A model generated the notes under the pieces. It ran no database searches, had not been told where the DNA came from, and saw nothing but the letters and a program-made list of their open reading frames with translations. Source: Pyrus communis (taxonomy: Eukaryota; Streptophyta; Magnoliopsida; Rosales; Rosaceae). Taken from it: DNA of 64,000 nucleotides. Shown here one piece after another: positions 1 to 10,606 of the stretch; positions within the stretch are counted from its first letter, which is position 1; each line of letters begins with the position of its first letter. The translations under genes were made by a program, and so were the position numbers. The stretch spans positions 25,795,061 to 25,859,060 of the forward strand of contig NC_084804.1 of assembly GCF_963583255.1 (NCBI RefSeq), in the 5' to 3' direction.

Positions 1-110
1 CACCACATATCATACACTTATCACTTATCTTAACCATGCACTTATCACTTATCATCACCATACACTTATCAGTTATCATAACCATACACTTATCACTTAT
101 CATCACCATA
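1..110 (+). repeat. Minisatellite in the outermost LTR (L0)
   Basis: About four imperfect copies of a roughly 25-bp unit built around 'acacttatcacttatcat'. The array resumes after the solo LTR at 2284-2305, so it was one block of about five copies before that insertion. It belongs to the U3 side of the LTR that continues at 2279-4071. Confidence 0.75.
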
Positions 111-2278
111 TGATGCGAGAATTATACGGACACAAATTAAACCCTCTTTTTGTCAATTGTAGTATAAGTATAAGTAGGGATCGTTCTGGACCGGGGATTA
201 GGAGGGATTGTTAATCACTTGGATTTGACTCAAAAACGTAAGAACACAATATAAAACACTATACTAGACTCAAAGAATGCAAAACTAAACTTTAAAACAC
301 TAAAACAAACCAAAAGACTCAAACATCACCCAAAACACTCAAAACTGCCTTAAAAACACTTTCTGGGCAGTTTTGAGCACTTTGGTGAATTTGGACGAAT
401 TTGTGTAATAAATTGAATGAAAACACTTAGAAACATAAACTAAGACACTTTCTAACTAAATTGGACAATAAAGTAAAGGGGGATTGAGTTTTGGACGAAT
501 TTAAACTAAATGCACAGATTCTAATTAAAACAGATTGTAAATATGAAATTGATGAAATGGAATGAATGGATGATAGAATAGCTAAGGGGTTCATCTCCAT
601 ATATGTTACACTTGCATAATAAAATGATTTCCAATTGCATTTCAATAAACCATGACTTCTCAACGCTCCAATTTAATTAGGTCCGCTTAAATTAACTTTC
701 AGATTTCCCTAGATTCATTGGATTGAATGGAATACGCATTACAACCAAATTATTCCTAATCAAAGTCCCTAACTATGGAATACGCATTATAGAGACATTC
801 AACAAAGATCATTAAGTTCAACGGAAATCATAAACATCGACGAGGCATTCGTTACTATGGAATACGCATGAAACTTATGCCAAGAATTCATTTAACGCGA
901 TTGTTTATAAGCAACCTCCACTACTTGTGAATATAAGTTCGTAACTATTAGGTGAAACTCACTTATATTCTAGTGTCATATTCATGCATGAAAATTAAGC
1001 GCGCATTCTCAATAAACATACATAAATAAGTTATCAATCAAACGGTTAAACAAATTGAATCCACAACTTATGAAACGCAATTAGAAGTAATCAAATCAAA
1101 ATGCAAGCATAAACATATATTTCGAATCCCCCCCTAGCCGAGGGGGGGTTTAGTTCCCCATAACTTTGAAATCAAAGAAACACCTAAACATTCCAACAAC
1201 TCAAACTTGAATTGTATGAACGTTTAGGCACTCTTCTCTTCCATTCCTCATACGTACAAAACAAAGATAATTGAATTTAAACATTGAGATCAAAGAAACA
1301 CCTAAACATTCCAACAACTCAAACTTGAATTGTATGAACGTTTAGGCATTCTTCTCTTCCTCGTTGTTGTATCACAAGGTCTAAGGTGTGTTTTGGGATT
1401 GTGTGAAGTGTTTTGGAGGGATGGGGAGTGGTTGGAGTGGTGTTTGGATTAGTAGGGATACTCACGGCACAAGGGGATGATTTCTGGTGGTGTTTTGGAT
1501 GATTTTCTAAATATGGACGAATTGAATGAATTGAGGTGTAATGCATGCTTATTTATAGGTGAAATGGGGGGAACATGACAGCTAGGAGGGAATGTGGCTG
1601 CATGTTTGAATGATTAAAGGATGCATGTGGGTTGGAAATGCATGTGTAAGCATGTGTTGGCTGAATTAAAGAATGTGAGGGAATGATGAAAGGGGAAACA
1701 TGACAGCTAGGTTGGTTGAATGATTATGAGTGCATGTGGCTGATTTATGAAGGGAATGCATGTGATTTAAAGGGTGGGAGTGCATGTGATTTGGTTGGAA
1801 TGATTGGAATGCAATCTGAAATGGGAGATGGAATGGCTGAATGTGGTGCAATGATAATGTCTTGTGGCTGAATGGATTAAAGAATGAGAGTGCATGTGGG
1901 TGGAAATGCATATGGGTTAAAGAGTGAATGCATGTGCAATGACAGCTAGGTTGAATTAATTAAAGGGATTGCATGTGCAAGGTTTTGGTGTGAATGATTG
2001 AATGTGCATGTGGCTGCAAGGTGTGAATGATTATGGGTACATGTGGCTGCAATGGATTAGGAATCCTTCAATTTCGTCCATTCCTTTTGCTCCAAACATA
2101 AGCTATCCATTCCAAGTCCAATTTTGCTCCAAAATGCTCCAAAATGCATCTTTTTGCTTCCTTAGCCATATGAACCTAAAAACACACGAAAATGGCTTAA
2201 ACTACTAAAACAACTATGAATTAACAATATGAATGCACGAAAACAAGCTAAGTAAGTCGCCTAAATATGCTCCTATCA
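111..2278 (-). mobile_element. Solo LTR S1 (Athila-like), inserted in L0
   Basis: A complete 2168-bp LTR in reverse orientation. On the + strand it begins TGATGCG and ends CTCCTATCA, which are the family termini. It is flanked by the 5-bp direct repeat ccata at 106-110 and 2279-2283, and no internal region is attached, so it is a solo LTR left by recombination between the two LTRs of a former full element. It contains a TATA box (TATTTATA on the + strand, 1550-1557), a U3 full of TGCATG motifs (about 1540-2000), two copies of the R/U5 hairpin module (1180-1350), and the 12-bp-stem hairpin at 338-377. Confidence 0.9.
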
Positions 2279-4071
2279 CCATACACTTATCACTTATCAT
2301 AATCATAACCTAGCATTCACTCTTTAATCCACATGCATTCATCATCATTCACCCTAGCTTTAATTCACATGCTTTCCCAACAAATAAAACAGCCAACACA
2401 TGCACTCCCTTTAATTAATTCAACCTAGCTGTCAAAGCACATGCACATTCACCCTTCATTCCAGCCATTCCACATGCATTTCCAACCCACATGCACCCTT
2501 TAATCATTCAACCATGCAGCCACACATTCACCCACATGCATTCCCCCTTTAATCCACATGCTCTCCCATTTCAGATTGCATTCACATTCACTCACCACAA
2601 ATCAGCCACATGCACTTTGCCTTTCATCATTGCACCACAAATCAGCCACATGCACATTCACCCCTTTCTCTCCCTATAAAACCATGCAATGCATTCATAC
2701 ACAACATTCATTCTTCCATTTCAGAAATTCACCCATTCACACATCAAAACTGCCCTTTGGCCGTGAGTTCCCTATTAATCCAAACACCACCAGAAATTCA
2801 GCCATTCCACCACTCCCCAAACCATTCACACCATCAACTTATCCTTAGACCTTGTGCTACAACGAAGAGGAAGAGAAGAGTGCCTAAACGTTCATACAAT
2901 TCAAGTTTGAGTTGTTGGAATGTTTAGGTGTTTCTTTGATTTCAATGTTTAATTTCAATACTCTTTGTTTTGTACGAATGAGGAATGGAAGAGAAGAGTG
3001 CCTAAACGTTCATACAATTCAAGTTTGAGTTGTTGGAATGTTTAGGTGTTTCTTTGATTCTCTTTATTTTGTACGTATGAGGAACTAAACCCCCCCTTGG
3101 CTAGGGGGGGATTCAAAATATATGTTTATGCTTGCATTTTGATTTGATTGCTTCTAATTGCGTTTCATAAGTTGTGGATTCAATTTGTTTAACTGTTTGA
3201 TTGATAACTTATTTATGCATGTTTATTGAGAGTGCACGCTTAATTTTCATGCATGAATATGACGCTAGAATATAAGTGAGTTTCACCTAATAGTCACGAA
3301 CTTATATTCACAAGTAGTGGAGGTTGCTTATAAACAATCGCGTTAAATGAGTTCTTGGCATAAGTTTCATGCGTATTCCATAGTAACGAATGCCTCGTCG
3401 ATGTTTATGATTTTCGTTGAACTTAATGATCTTTGTTGAATGTCTCTATCATGCGTATTCCATAGTTAGGGACTTTGATTAGGAATAATTTGGTTGTAAT
3501 CCGTATTCCATTCAATCCAATGAATCTAAGGAAATCTGAAAGTTAATTTAAGCGGACCTAATTAACTTGGAGCGTTGAGAAGTCATGGTTTATTGAAATG
3601 CAATTGGAAATCATTTTATTATGCAAGTGTAACATGTATGGAGATGAACCCCTTAGCTATTCTATCATCCATTCATTCCATTTCATCAATTTCAATATTT
3701 ACATTCTGTTTTAATTGCAATTTGTTCATTTAATTTAATTTCGTATAAACCTAAATCCCCCTTTACTTTAATGTCAAATTAGTTAGAAATCAATTTAGTT
3801 TGTGTTTTTAAGAGTCTTGAGTCAAGTTACAACTTAATTTCGTCCAAATTTGTGTTTATACTCAAAACTGCCCAGAAAGTGGTTTTTAGGCAGATTTGAG
3901 TGTAGTTGTGCTGTTTTGAGTCTTTTAGTTTGTTTGAGTGTTTTAAAGTTTAGTTTTGCATTCCTTGAGTCTAGTGTAGTGTTTTATATTGTGTTTTTAC
4001 GTTTTTGAGTCAAATCCAAGTGATTAACAATCCCTCCTAATCCCCGGTCCAGAACGATCCCTACTTATATA
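2279..4071 (+). mobile_element. Outermost LTR L0, central and 3' part
   Basis: Forward-oriented LTR sequence of the same superfamily. It has CATGCA-rich U3 (2300-2670), a TATA box (TATAAAA, 2675-2681), a tandemly duplicated hairpin module of about 115 bp (2878-3065), and the characteristic 'aatccccggtcc' near the 3' end (4040). It stops about 60 bp before the expected ...GCATCA terminus, because element E4 begins at 4072. The 5' start lies before the window and the 3' end should lie beyond the right edge, after E4. No coding sequence is seen. Confidence 0.8.
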
Positions 4072-4289
4072 TGATGCGAGAATTATACGCACACAAATTA
4101 AACCCTCTTTTTGTCAAATTGTAGTATATGTATAAGTAGGGATCGTTCTGGACCGGGGATTAGGAGGGATTGTTAATCACTTGGATTTGACTCAAAAACG
4201 TAAAAACGTAATATAAAACACTAAACTAGACTCAAAGAATGGAAAACTAAACTTTAAAACACTAAAACAAACCAAAAGACTCATACAGT
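4072..4289 (-). mobile_element. 3' LTR of E4, terminal fragment
   Basis: The first 218 bp match the E4 5' LTR from 33304 with one substitution (atggaaaac versus atgtaaaac). The match breaks at 'cagtacc', where the 5' LTR continues 'caaagcactc' but this copy continues with the 3' noncoding region of E6. This is a deletion junction, not an LTR end. Confidence 0.85.
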
Positions 4290-5330
4290 ACCAAAGGAGT
4301 TCACTCTAAGTCGTGCTTCACTATCCTTTAAGAACCAAGGTATGGAACGTCCTATTCTAGGCTAGGTGAGGATAATGTGGCTAACAACGAAAATAGGTTT
4401 TGAAAAGGCTCAAGAGGGTTAATCCTACAATACATATGAAAAGGGATAGGCTTTTTGGCTCTGGCTTGACTAACAACTTCATCTTATTGTATGTTATGCA
4501 ATCAATATCATGCTTTGAATGAAATGGGCATGAGTTCTAGTATTTGGAACTATAATGAAATGCATTCTAAATAGCAACCAAGCAAAGAATGATGAGATCA
4601 TGCAACGACTTTAGAAAACAAGAAATCATAGATTATACTCTCCAAAGAACGTTATAGGCTCAAGTCTCTCAAGGAAGTAGCGTTAGTTTGAGTTTCTTCC
4701 TTCAAGCATGTTACAAAAACTGATTTTATCTTTGTAATTACATGTGAATTCATAAATTATAACCATAACCAAGCATAAACCAAAGCATAAATCAACTTCC
4801 AGCCATGTTTACAACATTCTTTAATAGTCATGCAATTAAAAACCAAATCCTCATCATTGTGTTGGAAGGTGACCTAAGACACAAACAAACCCACAAAAAC
4901 AACTTAAAAACAACTCTTTTTGGGTTTTTCAAAACTATTTTGTAATTTTTTTGTAAATTTTCGGATTTTCTTATCAAAAGACATAAAAACACTTCAAAAC
5001 ACTCTAAAAACACTTAAAAACAGTGTGAAACAACATTAGAAATGATGGGTGATAAAATCCCACGAATTTGCATGAAAAGCACTTTGTTTACCCCCCCACA
5101 CTTAAATCAAACATTGTCCTCAATGTTTTAAGCATAGAATCACACAAAGAAACACACAAACAGCAAGTAAAACAACTAAATAGGCAGATTAGAAAGAATC
5201 AACAAAGAGAAGGGTTTAGGAACGCAAATCTGGAATTGGAGTGCTTTCTAGGTCTTCCTTTGTTGAATGGCATGGGTTGCCTCCCAAGTAGCGCTTTCTT
5301 TAACGTCTTGCAGCCGGACGATGCTTCCAT
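4290..5330 (-). other. 3' noncoding region of E6
   Basis: Homologous to the post-pol regions of E5, E4, E2 and E1, with no ORF of its own. On the - strand it contains the AGGCAA-loop hairpin (5273-5286), then the AGGA-tetraloop hairpin (5109-5128) followed by a seven-G polypurine-like run (about 5091-5097). The distal part with the true polypurine tract is deleted. Confidence 0.75.
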
Positions 5331-6725
5331 TCAAACTTCCCTAGGTCCCACGGCATGGAATTGATCCTTGAATGGAAGGTGATACTTGAAGTGAACCGGC
5401 ATTGGTTTGAATTCTAGTGTAGGTGCCTGATTCATCAAAATCAGCAAGTTAGTATAAAATGTAATGGAATTTGGAGAAGATGACTTACTTGTTTTGTCCG
5501 ACAAGAACTCAACGACAAACACCACTCCTTTGAAAGTTTCAGGGATATTGGACTTGGCCAGATTGCATGTGATGGTTATGACTTGTCCAATGTCATCAAA
5601 TTCAACTTCTTTGGGTTTTGTGGTTTCAAATATGTCCTCTTTGATGCCTTCTACATCTTCTCCAGCCACTACCTTCTCTTGAATCATTCTTCTTGGTGTA
5701 CAAAGTCCTTTGAAGAATTCAACACCATCTAAAACTTGCTGTGTTGCACCAAGAATTGGAATAGCATTTTGCACCTTTGGGAAGGCTTCCACGATGTCCT
5801 TTTTACTCTCTTCTTGGTTGGGAATCAAAAACCTGCTAGGAAAAGGGACATTGGGTGGAATAACATCAGAATAACATGGAATTGGGACGTCCTTACTTGT
5901 GGTGGGTGGTTTAGAGGTTTTAGGGGGCTGCGGCAAGGGTTGTTCTACCCTTGCCGTGTGCATGTCTTCTTCCTCCTCCTCAATTAGCAGCTCCTCATCC
6001 ACTTCTAGGCTATGTTTGGGCATTTTTAGGTCAGCTCCAACCTCCATAGCACTTCCCAAAGTGATAGCATTATGGATTTCAAAATCTTCCTTCGAGTTTT
6101 CAATAGTTGAGTTGGAGAGTTCACTTTGCTCTTGAATTTGTTTCATGAACTCCATAATCTGCCCAATGTGCTCCTCCAATTTACCCAACTTCTTGTCTTG
6201 ATTTTGTCCGTCCTGCGTCAAAGAGGTTAGTAATTGAAAATTTTTATCATTATCTATGGACATACTTGAACTTGATTGGAATTGTTGTGGGGGAGGTTGT
6301 GGTTGCTGCATAGGTGTTGTATAGAACTCCTCATATGGTTGCCAATATGCTTCTTGTTGAGCCTCCTTGGCTTGATTTTGTGACCCCTGCACAAAAGAAT
6401 TTAATTCATTAAGAATTTGATTATAATCTATTGACGAACTTGAATTTGATTGAGCATATTGCATATGAAGTTGAGGTGGCTGCATAGGTCTTGAATAGAA
6501 CTCCTCATATGGCTGCCAATATGCTTCACGTTGAACTTGTTGAGCTTCCCACCACATAGAGTTTGAATGATCCTTCCAATCTCTTTGTAGACATTGATTG
6601 GCTTGAAATCCTTGCCTATATGAAGCACCAAATGTAGGGACACTCTGCATTGTGGTCCGTTCGGCATACGGCGACAATTGAGAAGTAAGATTTGCCAATT
6701 GAGCTTGAATGCTAGCAAAATCCAT
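5331..6725 (-). CDS. Gag-derived ORF without capsid or pol domains (464 aa)
   Basis: An open frame starting at the ATG on the - strand about 150 nt downstream of the primer binding site. Its N-terminus (ANLTSQL) resembles the autonomous gag just upstream of the zinc knuckle. The middle is Gln/Ser-rich with two similar YWQPYEEFY segments (about residues 70 and 126), followed by an acidic run and a proline-rich part resembling the gag-protease linker ([10 protein letters not shown]). The last 100 residues include 'DDIGQVITITCNLAKSNIPE', not found in the autonomous polyprotein here, then 'TLEFKPMPVHFKYHLPF', which resembles the linker before RT. No capsid domain, CCHC knuckle, protease DLGAS or RT motif is present. 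A 307-aa relative lies at 59145-60068 in E1. Function unknown; a trans-acting or cis-packaging role is speculation. Confidence 0.7.
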   Translation of the reverse strand: MDFASIQAQLANLTSQLSPYAERTTMQSVPTFGASYRQGFQANQCLQRDWKDHSNSMWWEAQQVQREAYWQPYEEFYSRPMQPPQLHMQYAQSNSSSSIDYNQILNELNSFVQGSQNQAKEAQQEAYWQPYEEFYTTPMQQPQPPPQQFQSSSSMSIDNDKNFQLLTSLTQDGQNQDKKLGKLEEHIGQIMEFMKQIQEQSELSNSTIENSKEDFEIHNAITLGSAMEVGADLKMPKHSLEVDEELLIEEEEEDMHTARVEQPLPQPPKTSKPPTTSKDVPIPCYSDVIPPNVPFPSRFLIPNQEESKKDIVEAFPKVQNAIPILGATQQVLDGVEFFKGLCTPRRMIQEKVVAGEDVEGIKEDIFETTKPKEVEFDDIGQVITITCNLAKSNIPETFKGVVFVVEFLSDKTSKSSSPNSITFYTNLLILMNQAPTLEFKPMPVHFKYHLPFKDQFHAVGPREV

Positions 6726-6877
6726 ATCTTACTTCTCTAGTACCTAAAATCAAAGAAAGAGAACTAAATCAAATATCAAAAGTAACAACAAACAAAGAAA
6801 ACAACACTAAGTTAGAAACTAAAACGGAAACAACTAAACCAAAAAGAAAAGAACCAAGGGATTAGCAAAGTTGCTAA

Positions 6878-6895
6878 TCCCCGGCAACGGCGCCA
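6878..6895 (-). other. Primer binding site of E6 (tRNA-Asp)
   Basis: On the - strand TGGCGCCGTTGCCGGGGA, complementary to the 3' end of plant tRNA-Asp including CCA. It lies 6 nt inside the 5' LTR boundary at 6902. Confidence 0.95.
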
Positions 6896-6901
6896 AAAAT
6901 T

Positions 6902-9056
6902 TGATGCGAAATATATAAGCACACAAATTAAACCCTCTTTTCGACAATTGTAGTATAGATATAAGTAGGGATCGTTCTAGGCCGGGGATTAGGAGGGATT
7001 GCTAATCTAATGAAAATTGACTCAAAGATGTGAAAATATGTTTTAAAACACTTTAAATAGACTCACAAGACTCTTACTAACTTATATGACTCAAAACAAA
7101 CTTTAAAGACTCAAAACAACCAAAAACAACCAAAAAGACTCAATTTAGACTCTATGACTTAATTTGGACGAAAATACACTTGGTTTTGACTCTAAAGACT
7201 CAAAAAGACTCTTTTGGACAGATTTGGAACAAATAAGAAAGGGGGTTTTGATTTTGGACGAATTTAAAAGAAAACAAGTGACTTAAAACTTTAAAACAGA
7301 TTTTGGACGAAAATAAGAAAAACTAATGGATGATGGGATAGCCAAGGGATACTTCTCCACACATGATACTTTCTAACATAAATTGATTTCCAGTTGCTTT
7401 TCCGATAAACCATGAACCTCAACACCCCAGATTAACCGTGACATCACTAATTAACCCTCAGATTCCCCTTAAGTTAGTGGATTGGATGACATCATACGAC
7501 AACCCAAAGCATTCTTCAAAAAGTCCCCTACATGACATCATAATAGAGATACGGTTAAAGATCATTACGTTCAATGGAAACCATAAGTATTGACAAAGCA
7601 CTTGTAACTATGACATCATGATACGCATGCTAGGAATTTACTTAACATGATTGTGAAAACAACCTTAACTACTTGTGAATATAAGTTTGTGACGATTATG
7701 TGAAACACCCTTATATTCTAGCCCCAAATTCAAGCATGCAAATTAAGTAGGCCTCCCTAATAAACATACAAGAATAAGTTATCCATCAAACGGTTAAGTA
7801 AACTGCATTCGCAATTTATGAAATCACAACTGGAATTAATCAAATCATATTATAATTGTAATCATGGTTTCAAAGCATCCCTAGGCTAAAACGAGTTTAG
7901 CCTCTCATGTTCATGACAAAACAAAGCAATATAGATTTAAACATTGAAAATAAAAGATAGATTACACCTAGACACGTCCAACACTCCAACTTGAATGTAC
8001 AAACGCCCAAGGCTTGGTCTTCCTTCTCCTTCTCCTTGCTAGGTCACGGCACAAAGGTCTATGGTGAGTTTGTGGACGATTTTCTGGATTTTGGATGGTT
8101 TTAGGTATATATGGAGGTGCGGCAAGGGGTTATGGTGGTGTATGGAGGTTGGGATGGATGTATGGAAGTAGGGGAATGATGGATGGGTGGTTGCAAGGTC
8201 ACGGCAAGGGTTGATTTCTGAAGGGATGTATGAATGTTGTGTGAAGGGATGGTGGTTATTAAATGGCACGGCAAGGCTGTTTATATAGGCTAGTTTTGGC
8301 ACACTTAGTGTAGGAAAAGGATTGCCTAATCCCATTGTAAAAAGGTTAACTCAAGGCAGAAATTAAATGGGAATGGGAATAGGAATTTCGGCTAGGAATT
8401 AGGGAGTTCTAGAAGGCTAGGTGCGGCACACATGTAGGGATAGGATTAGGTGTTCTAGAAACTGTGTTTAAGGCAGATTTCCTAATCCTAAAGGGCCTAG
8501 GACATGTGATATAGGAGTAGGAAAAGGATTGTGATTCCTAAACCTACAAGGAATGGTGATTTGCGGCAATGGTATGGATGAGTCTTCTAGAAACTGAAAT
8601 AGGTGTTTAAATGTGTAATTGATTCTCCCTAAGTAGCTAGGTTTAGGTCCCAATCTGATTTGGATAGGATAGAATAGGATAATGTTAGAGATAGGATAGG
8701 ATAGGGTTTCTAGGATAGGATAAGATAAGGTTGGATAAGGTTGGATAAGGTTGGATAAGGTTCCTTGTTTCTTGCTTCTTCCTTATCTTCATTGGAGTAG
8801 AACTTCTTCCACCAGATTTGTAGCCTTTCCTAGCTCTTCTAGTCTTCAATTTCGTCCATCCTCATTGCTACATGATTAAGCTATCCAATCCATGCCCAAA
8901 AATGCTCCAAATAGCCTCAAAATGCACTTTCTTGCTCCTTTTGCCATTAGGACCTAAAAACACACGAAAATACTTTAAAAGACTGAAATACATAGTAATT
9001 AACTCACTAAGTGTAAGGAAACAACACAACTAAGTAGTATAAATATGCTCCTATCA
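6902..9056 (-). mobile_element. 5' LTR of E6 (2155 bp)
   Basis: Reverse-oriented LTR from TGATGCG (6902) to CTCCTATCA (9056). It is a diverged subfamily. The TATA box is TATATAA-like on the - strand near 8281-8287. U3 lacks the dense TGCATG array and instead contains short tandem GGATA/GGTTGGATAA repeats (8660-8765). The hairpin module with GCCTAAACG is replaced by a diverged version near 7965-8015. Confidence 0.85.
8660..8768. repeat. GGATA / GGTTGGATAA tandem repeats
   Basis: Short tandem repeats: several GATAG/GGATA units followed by about four units of a 10-bp ggttggataa motif. They lie in U3 of the E6 LTR and are not seen in the other LTRs here. Confidence 0.8.
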
Positions 9057-10307
9057 TCCACCACTCCTCATCCATTTCCATAATTCCCCAATCCATTCAA
9101 CACACCAACAACATCCCTTAGACCTTGTGCTACGACGAAGAGGAAGATAAGAGGGCCTAAACGTTCATACAATTCAAGTTTGAGTTGTTGGAATGTTTAG
9201 GTGTTTCTTTGATTCTACATCAGTTTTGCTTCAAGGGTTCTTTCTTCTTATTAATTCTATGTTCATTCATGTTTTATATTTTTATGTTAAATCCTTTGCA
9301 AACATGAATTGTAACTAATCCTCCTCTAGGGATTCGATGTAGCCTTGCAAAGTTTGCCATGTAGTTAATTCGGAATTCTCATTTAATCTATCTATTTCTT
9401 GCTTCATTCTCCGATTTAATTGTGACTTAGTGTGTTGATTTTAATGCTTGATCATCATTTGAATTAACCACAGGTTGTTTAGCCAAGATTAAAGCACACA
9501 TCATGCATAATCTTGGTAGATATGTGAATGAATGAAGGGAATGTTTTGCAAACATCCTGCCGAGTGTTCCCTTTGGTTTTGTGAAAGTTTCTTGTGCACT
9601 ACATAGTCTTGATTAGGAACCAAAGTTGCACATCACAATTAGGCTCATAATTAGAGACATTTGATCAAATCCACACATCATATGGCTGATCATATCTAAG
9701 TGAAACAAACCCAAGAAATAAGTAGAGGGATGAGTATAATCTGACTTAACAAGCATGGACTTGGCTTAGCAATGGTGAAATCGAATCTCTAGCTTCATCT
9801 TCATTGGTACTATCTTATTTTATTAGTTGTTGATTCATTCATCTTGTGTTTACTTCATTTCCTTATGCTTTAATTTACAATCTGTTTGTTTCCAAGTTTC
9901 TGTTTTTATTTCAAGTTTCATTCAAAACCAATCCCCCATTTCTTTTAAAGTGTTAGATTAGTTAGAAATACATTTAGTTTGTGTTTGTAAGTGTTTTGAT
10001 TCATTTTGTTTCCCAAATTCGTCCAAAGTACTCAAGGTGCTCAAAACTGCCCAGAAAGTGATTTTAAGGCAGTTTTGAGTGTTTTGGTGCTGTTTTGAGT
10101 TTTTTGGTTTGTTTTAGTGTTTTAAAGTTTAGTTTTGCATTCCTTGAGTCTAGTATAGTGTTTCATATTGTTATTTTACGTTTTTGAGTCAAATCCAAGT
10201 GGTTAACAATCCCTCCTAATCCCCGGTCTAGAACGATCCCTACTTATACATATACTACAATTTGACGAAAAGAGGGTTTAATTTGTGTGCGTATAAATTT
10301 CGCATCA
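9057..10307 (+). mobile_element. 5' LTR of E5, 3' portion
   Basis: Corresponds to 15427-16676 of the 3' LTR. It ends GCATCA followed by the primer binding site. The upstream half (U3 and TATA) is missing, removed by the deletion whose junction is at 4289/4290. It contains the 12-bp-stem hairpin at 10040-10079. Confidence 0.9.
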
Positions 10308-10312
10308 AATTT

Positions 10313-10330
10313 TGGCGCCGTTGCCGGGGA
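10313..10330 (+). other. Primer binding site of E5 (tRNA-Asp)
   Basis: TGGCGCCGTTGCCGGGGA, 18 nt complementary to the 3' end of tRNA-Asp, 5 nt after the LTR end. Confidence 0.95.
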
Positions 10331-10434
10331 TTAGAAAATTTGCTAATCCCTTGGATTGTTTTATTTTCGTTTGTTCTTTTAATTTATTCCAGATTCTTAA
10401 TCTTGTTTTTGTTTCTTGTTTTAGGTACTAGTTG

Positions 10435-10479
10435 ATGACTCGGAGTTCTCATCCGATTCGTGAACATATTCTGGAGTGA
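10435..10479 (+). pseudogene. Remnant gag start (14 codons)
   Basis: A short ORF, MTRSSHPIREHILE then TGA. Its start matches the gag N-terminus of E2/E3 (MTRSSQ..HAHIL). After the stop the sequence jumps to the post-pol spacer ('agaaagcgctacttgggagg'), so gag-pol was removed between about codon 14 and the post-pol region. E4 has the same remnant (33135-33179, - strand), so the deletion was inherited by a family and is not private to one copy. Confidence 0.75.
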
Positions 10480-10522
10480 TTGGGTTCTTCGTCCGGCTGC
10501 AAGACGTAAAAGAAAGCGCTAC

Positions 10523-10538
10523 TTGGGAGGCAACCCAA
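10523..10538 (+). other. AGGCAA-loop hairpin (post-pol)
   Basis: Stem TTGGG/CCCAA around the loop AGGCAA, preceded by AAAGCGCT. The equivalent in E4 is at 33076-33091. E6 (5273-5286) and E2 (47885-47898) have TGGG/CCCA, and the second family has CTAGG/CCTAG at 27477-27492. It lies immediately after the pol stop codon in autonomous elements. Confidence 0.65.
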
Positions 10539-10606
10539 TGCACTGAAAAAAAAAAAAAAAATTTCATTTATTAAATAAAATACTAAACATGGAGAAAGGT
10601 GGTGCT

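Larger units (their letters stand above)
4290..9056 (-). mobile_element. Truncated element E6 (gag-derived ORF type)
   Basis: A - strand element with its 5' LTR on the right (6902-9056), a primer binding site (6878-6895), one gag-derived ORF (5331-6725) and about 1 kb of 3' noncoding sequence. Its 3' LTR and polypurine tract are missing, cut off at the 4289/4290 junction. The right end joins 9057, which is the middle of the E5 5' LTR, so E6 was inserted in E5; its expected TSD is 'tccac' (9057-9061). The other flank has been deleted. Confidence 0.8.

Noticed and set aside
5464..6135. Short forward ORFs opposite the E6 gag-derived gene, and similar ones opposite other gag-pol genes.
   Set aside because: They are mirror frames of the longer coding sequence, lack start context, and encode low-complexity peptides derived from its Gln/Ser/Glu-rich codons.
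6878..6895. tRNA-Asp-like sequence as a possible tRNA gene.
   Set aside because: Only the 18 nt complementary to the tRNA 3' end are present, next to an LTR, with no cloverleaf. This is a primer binding site.
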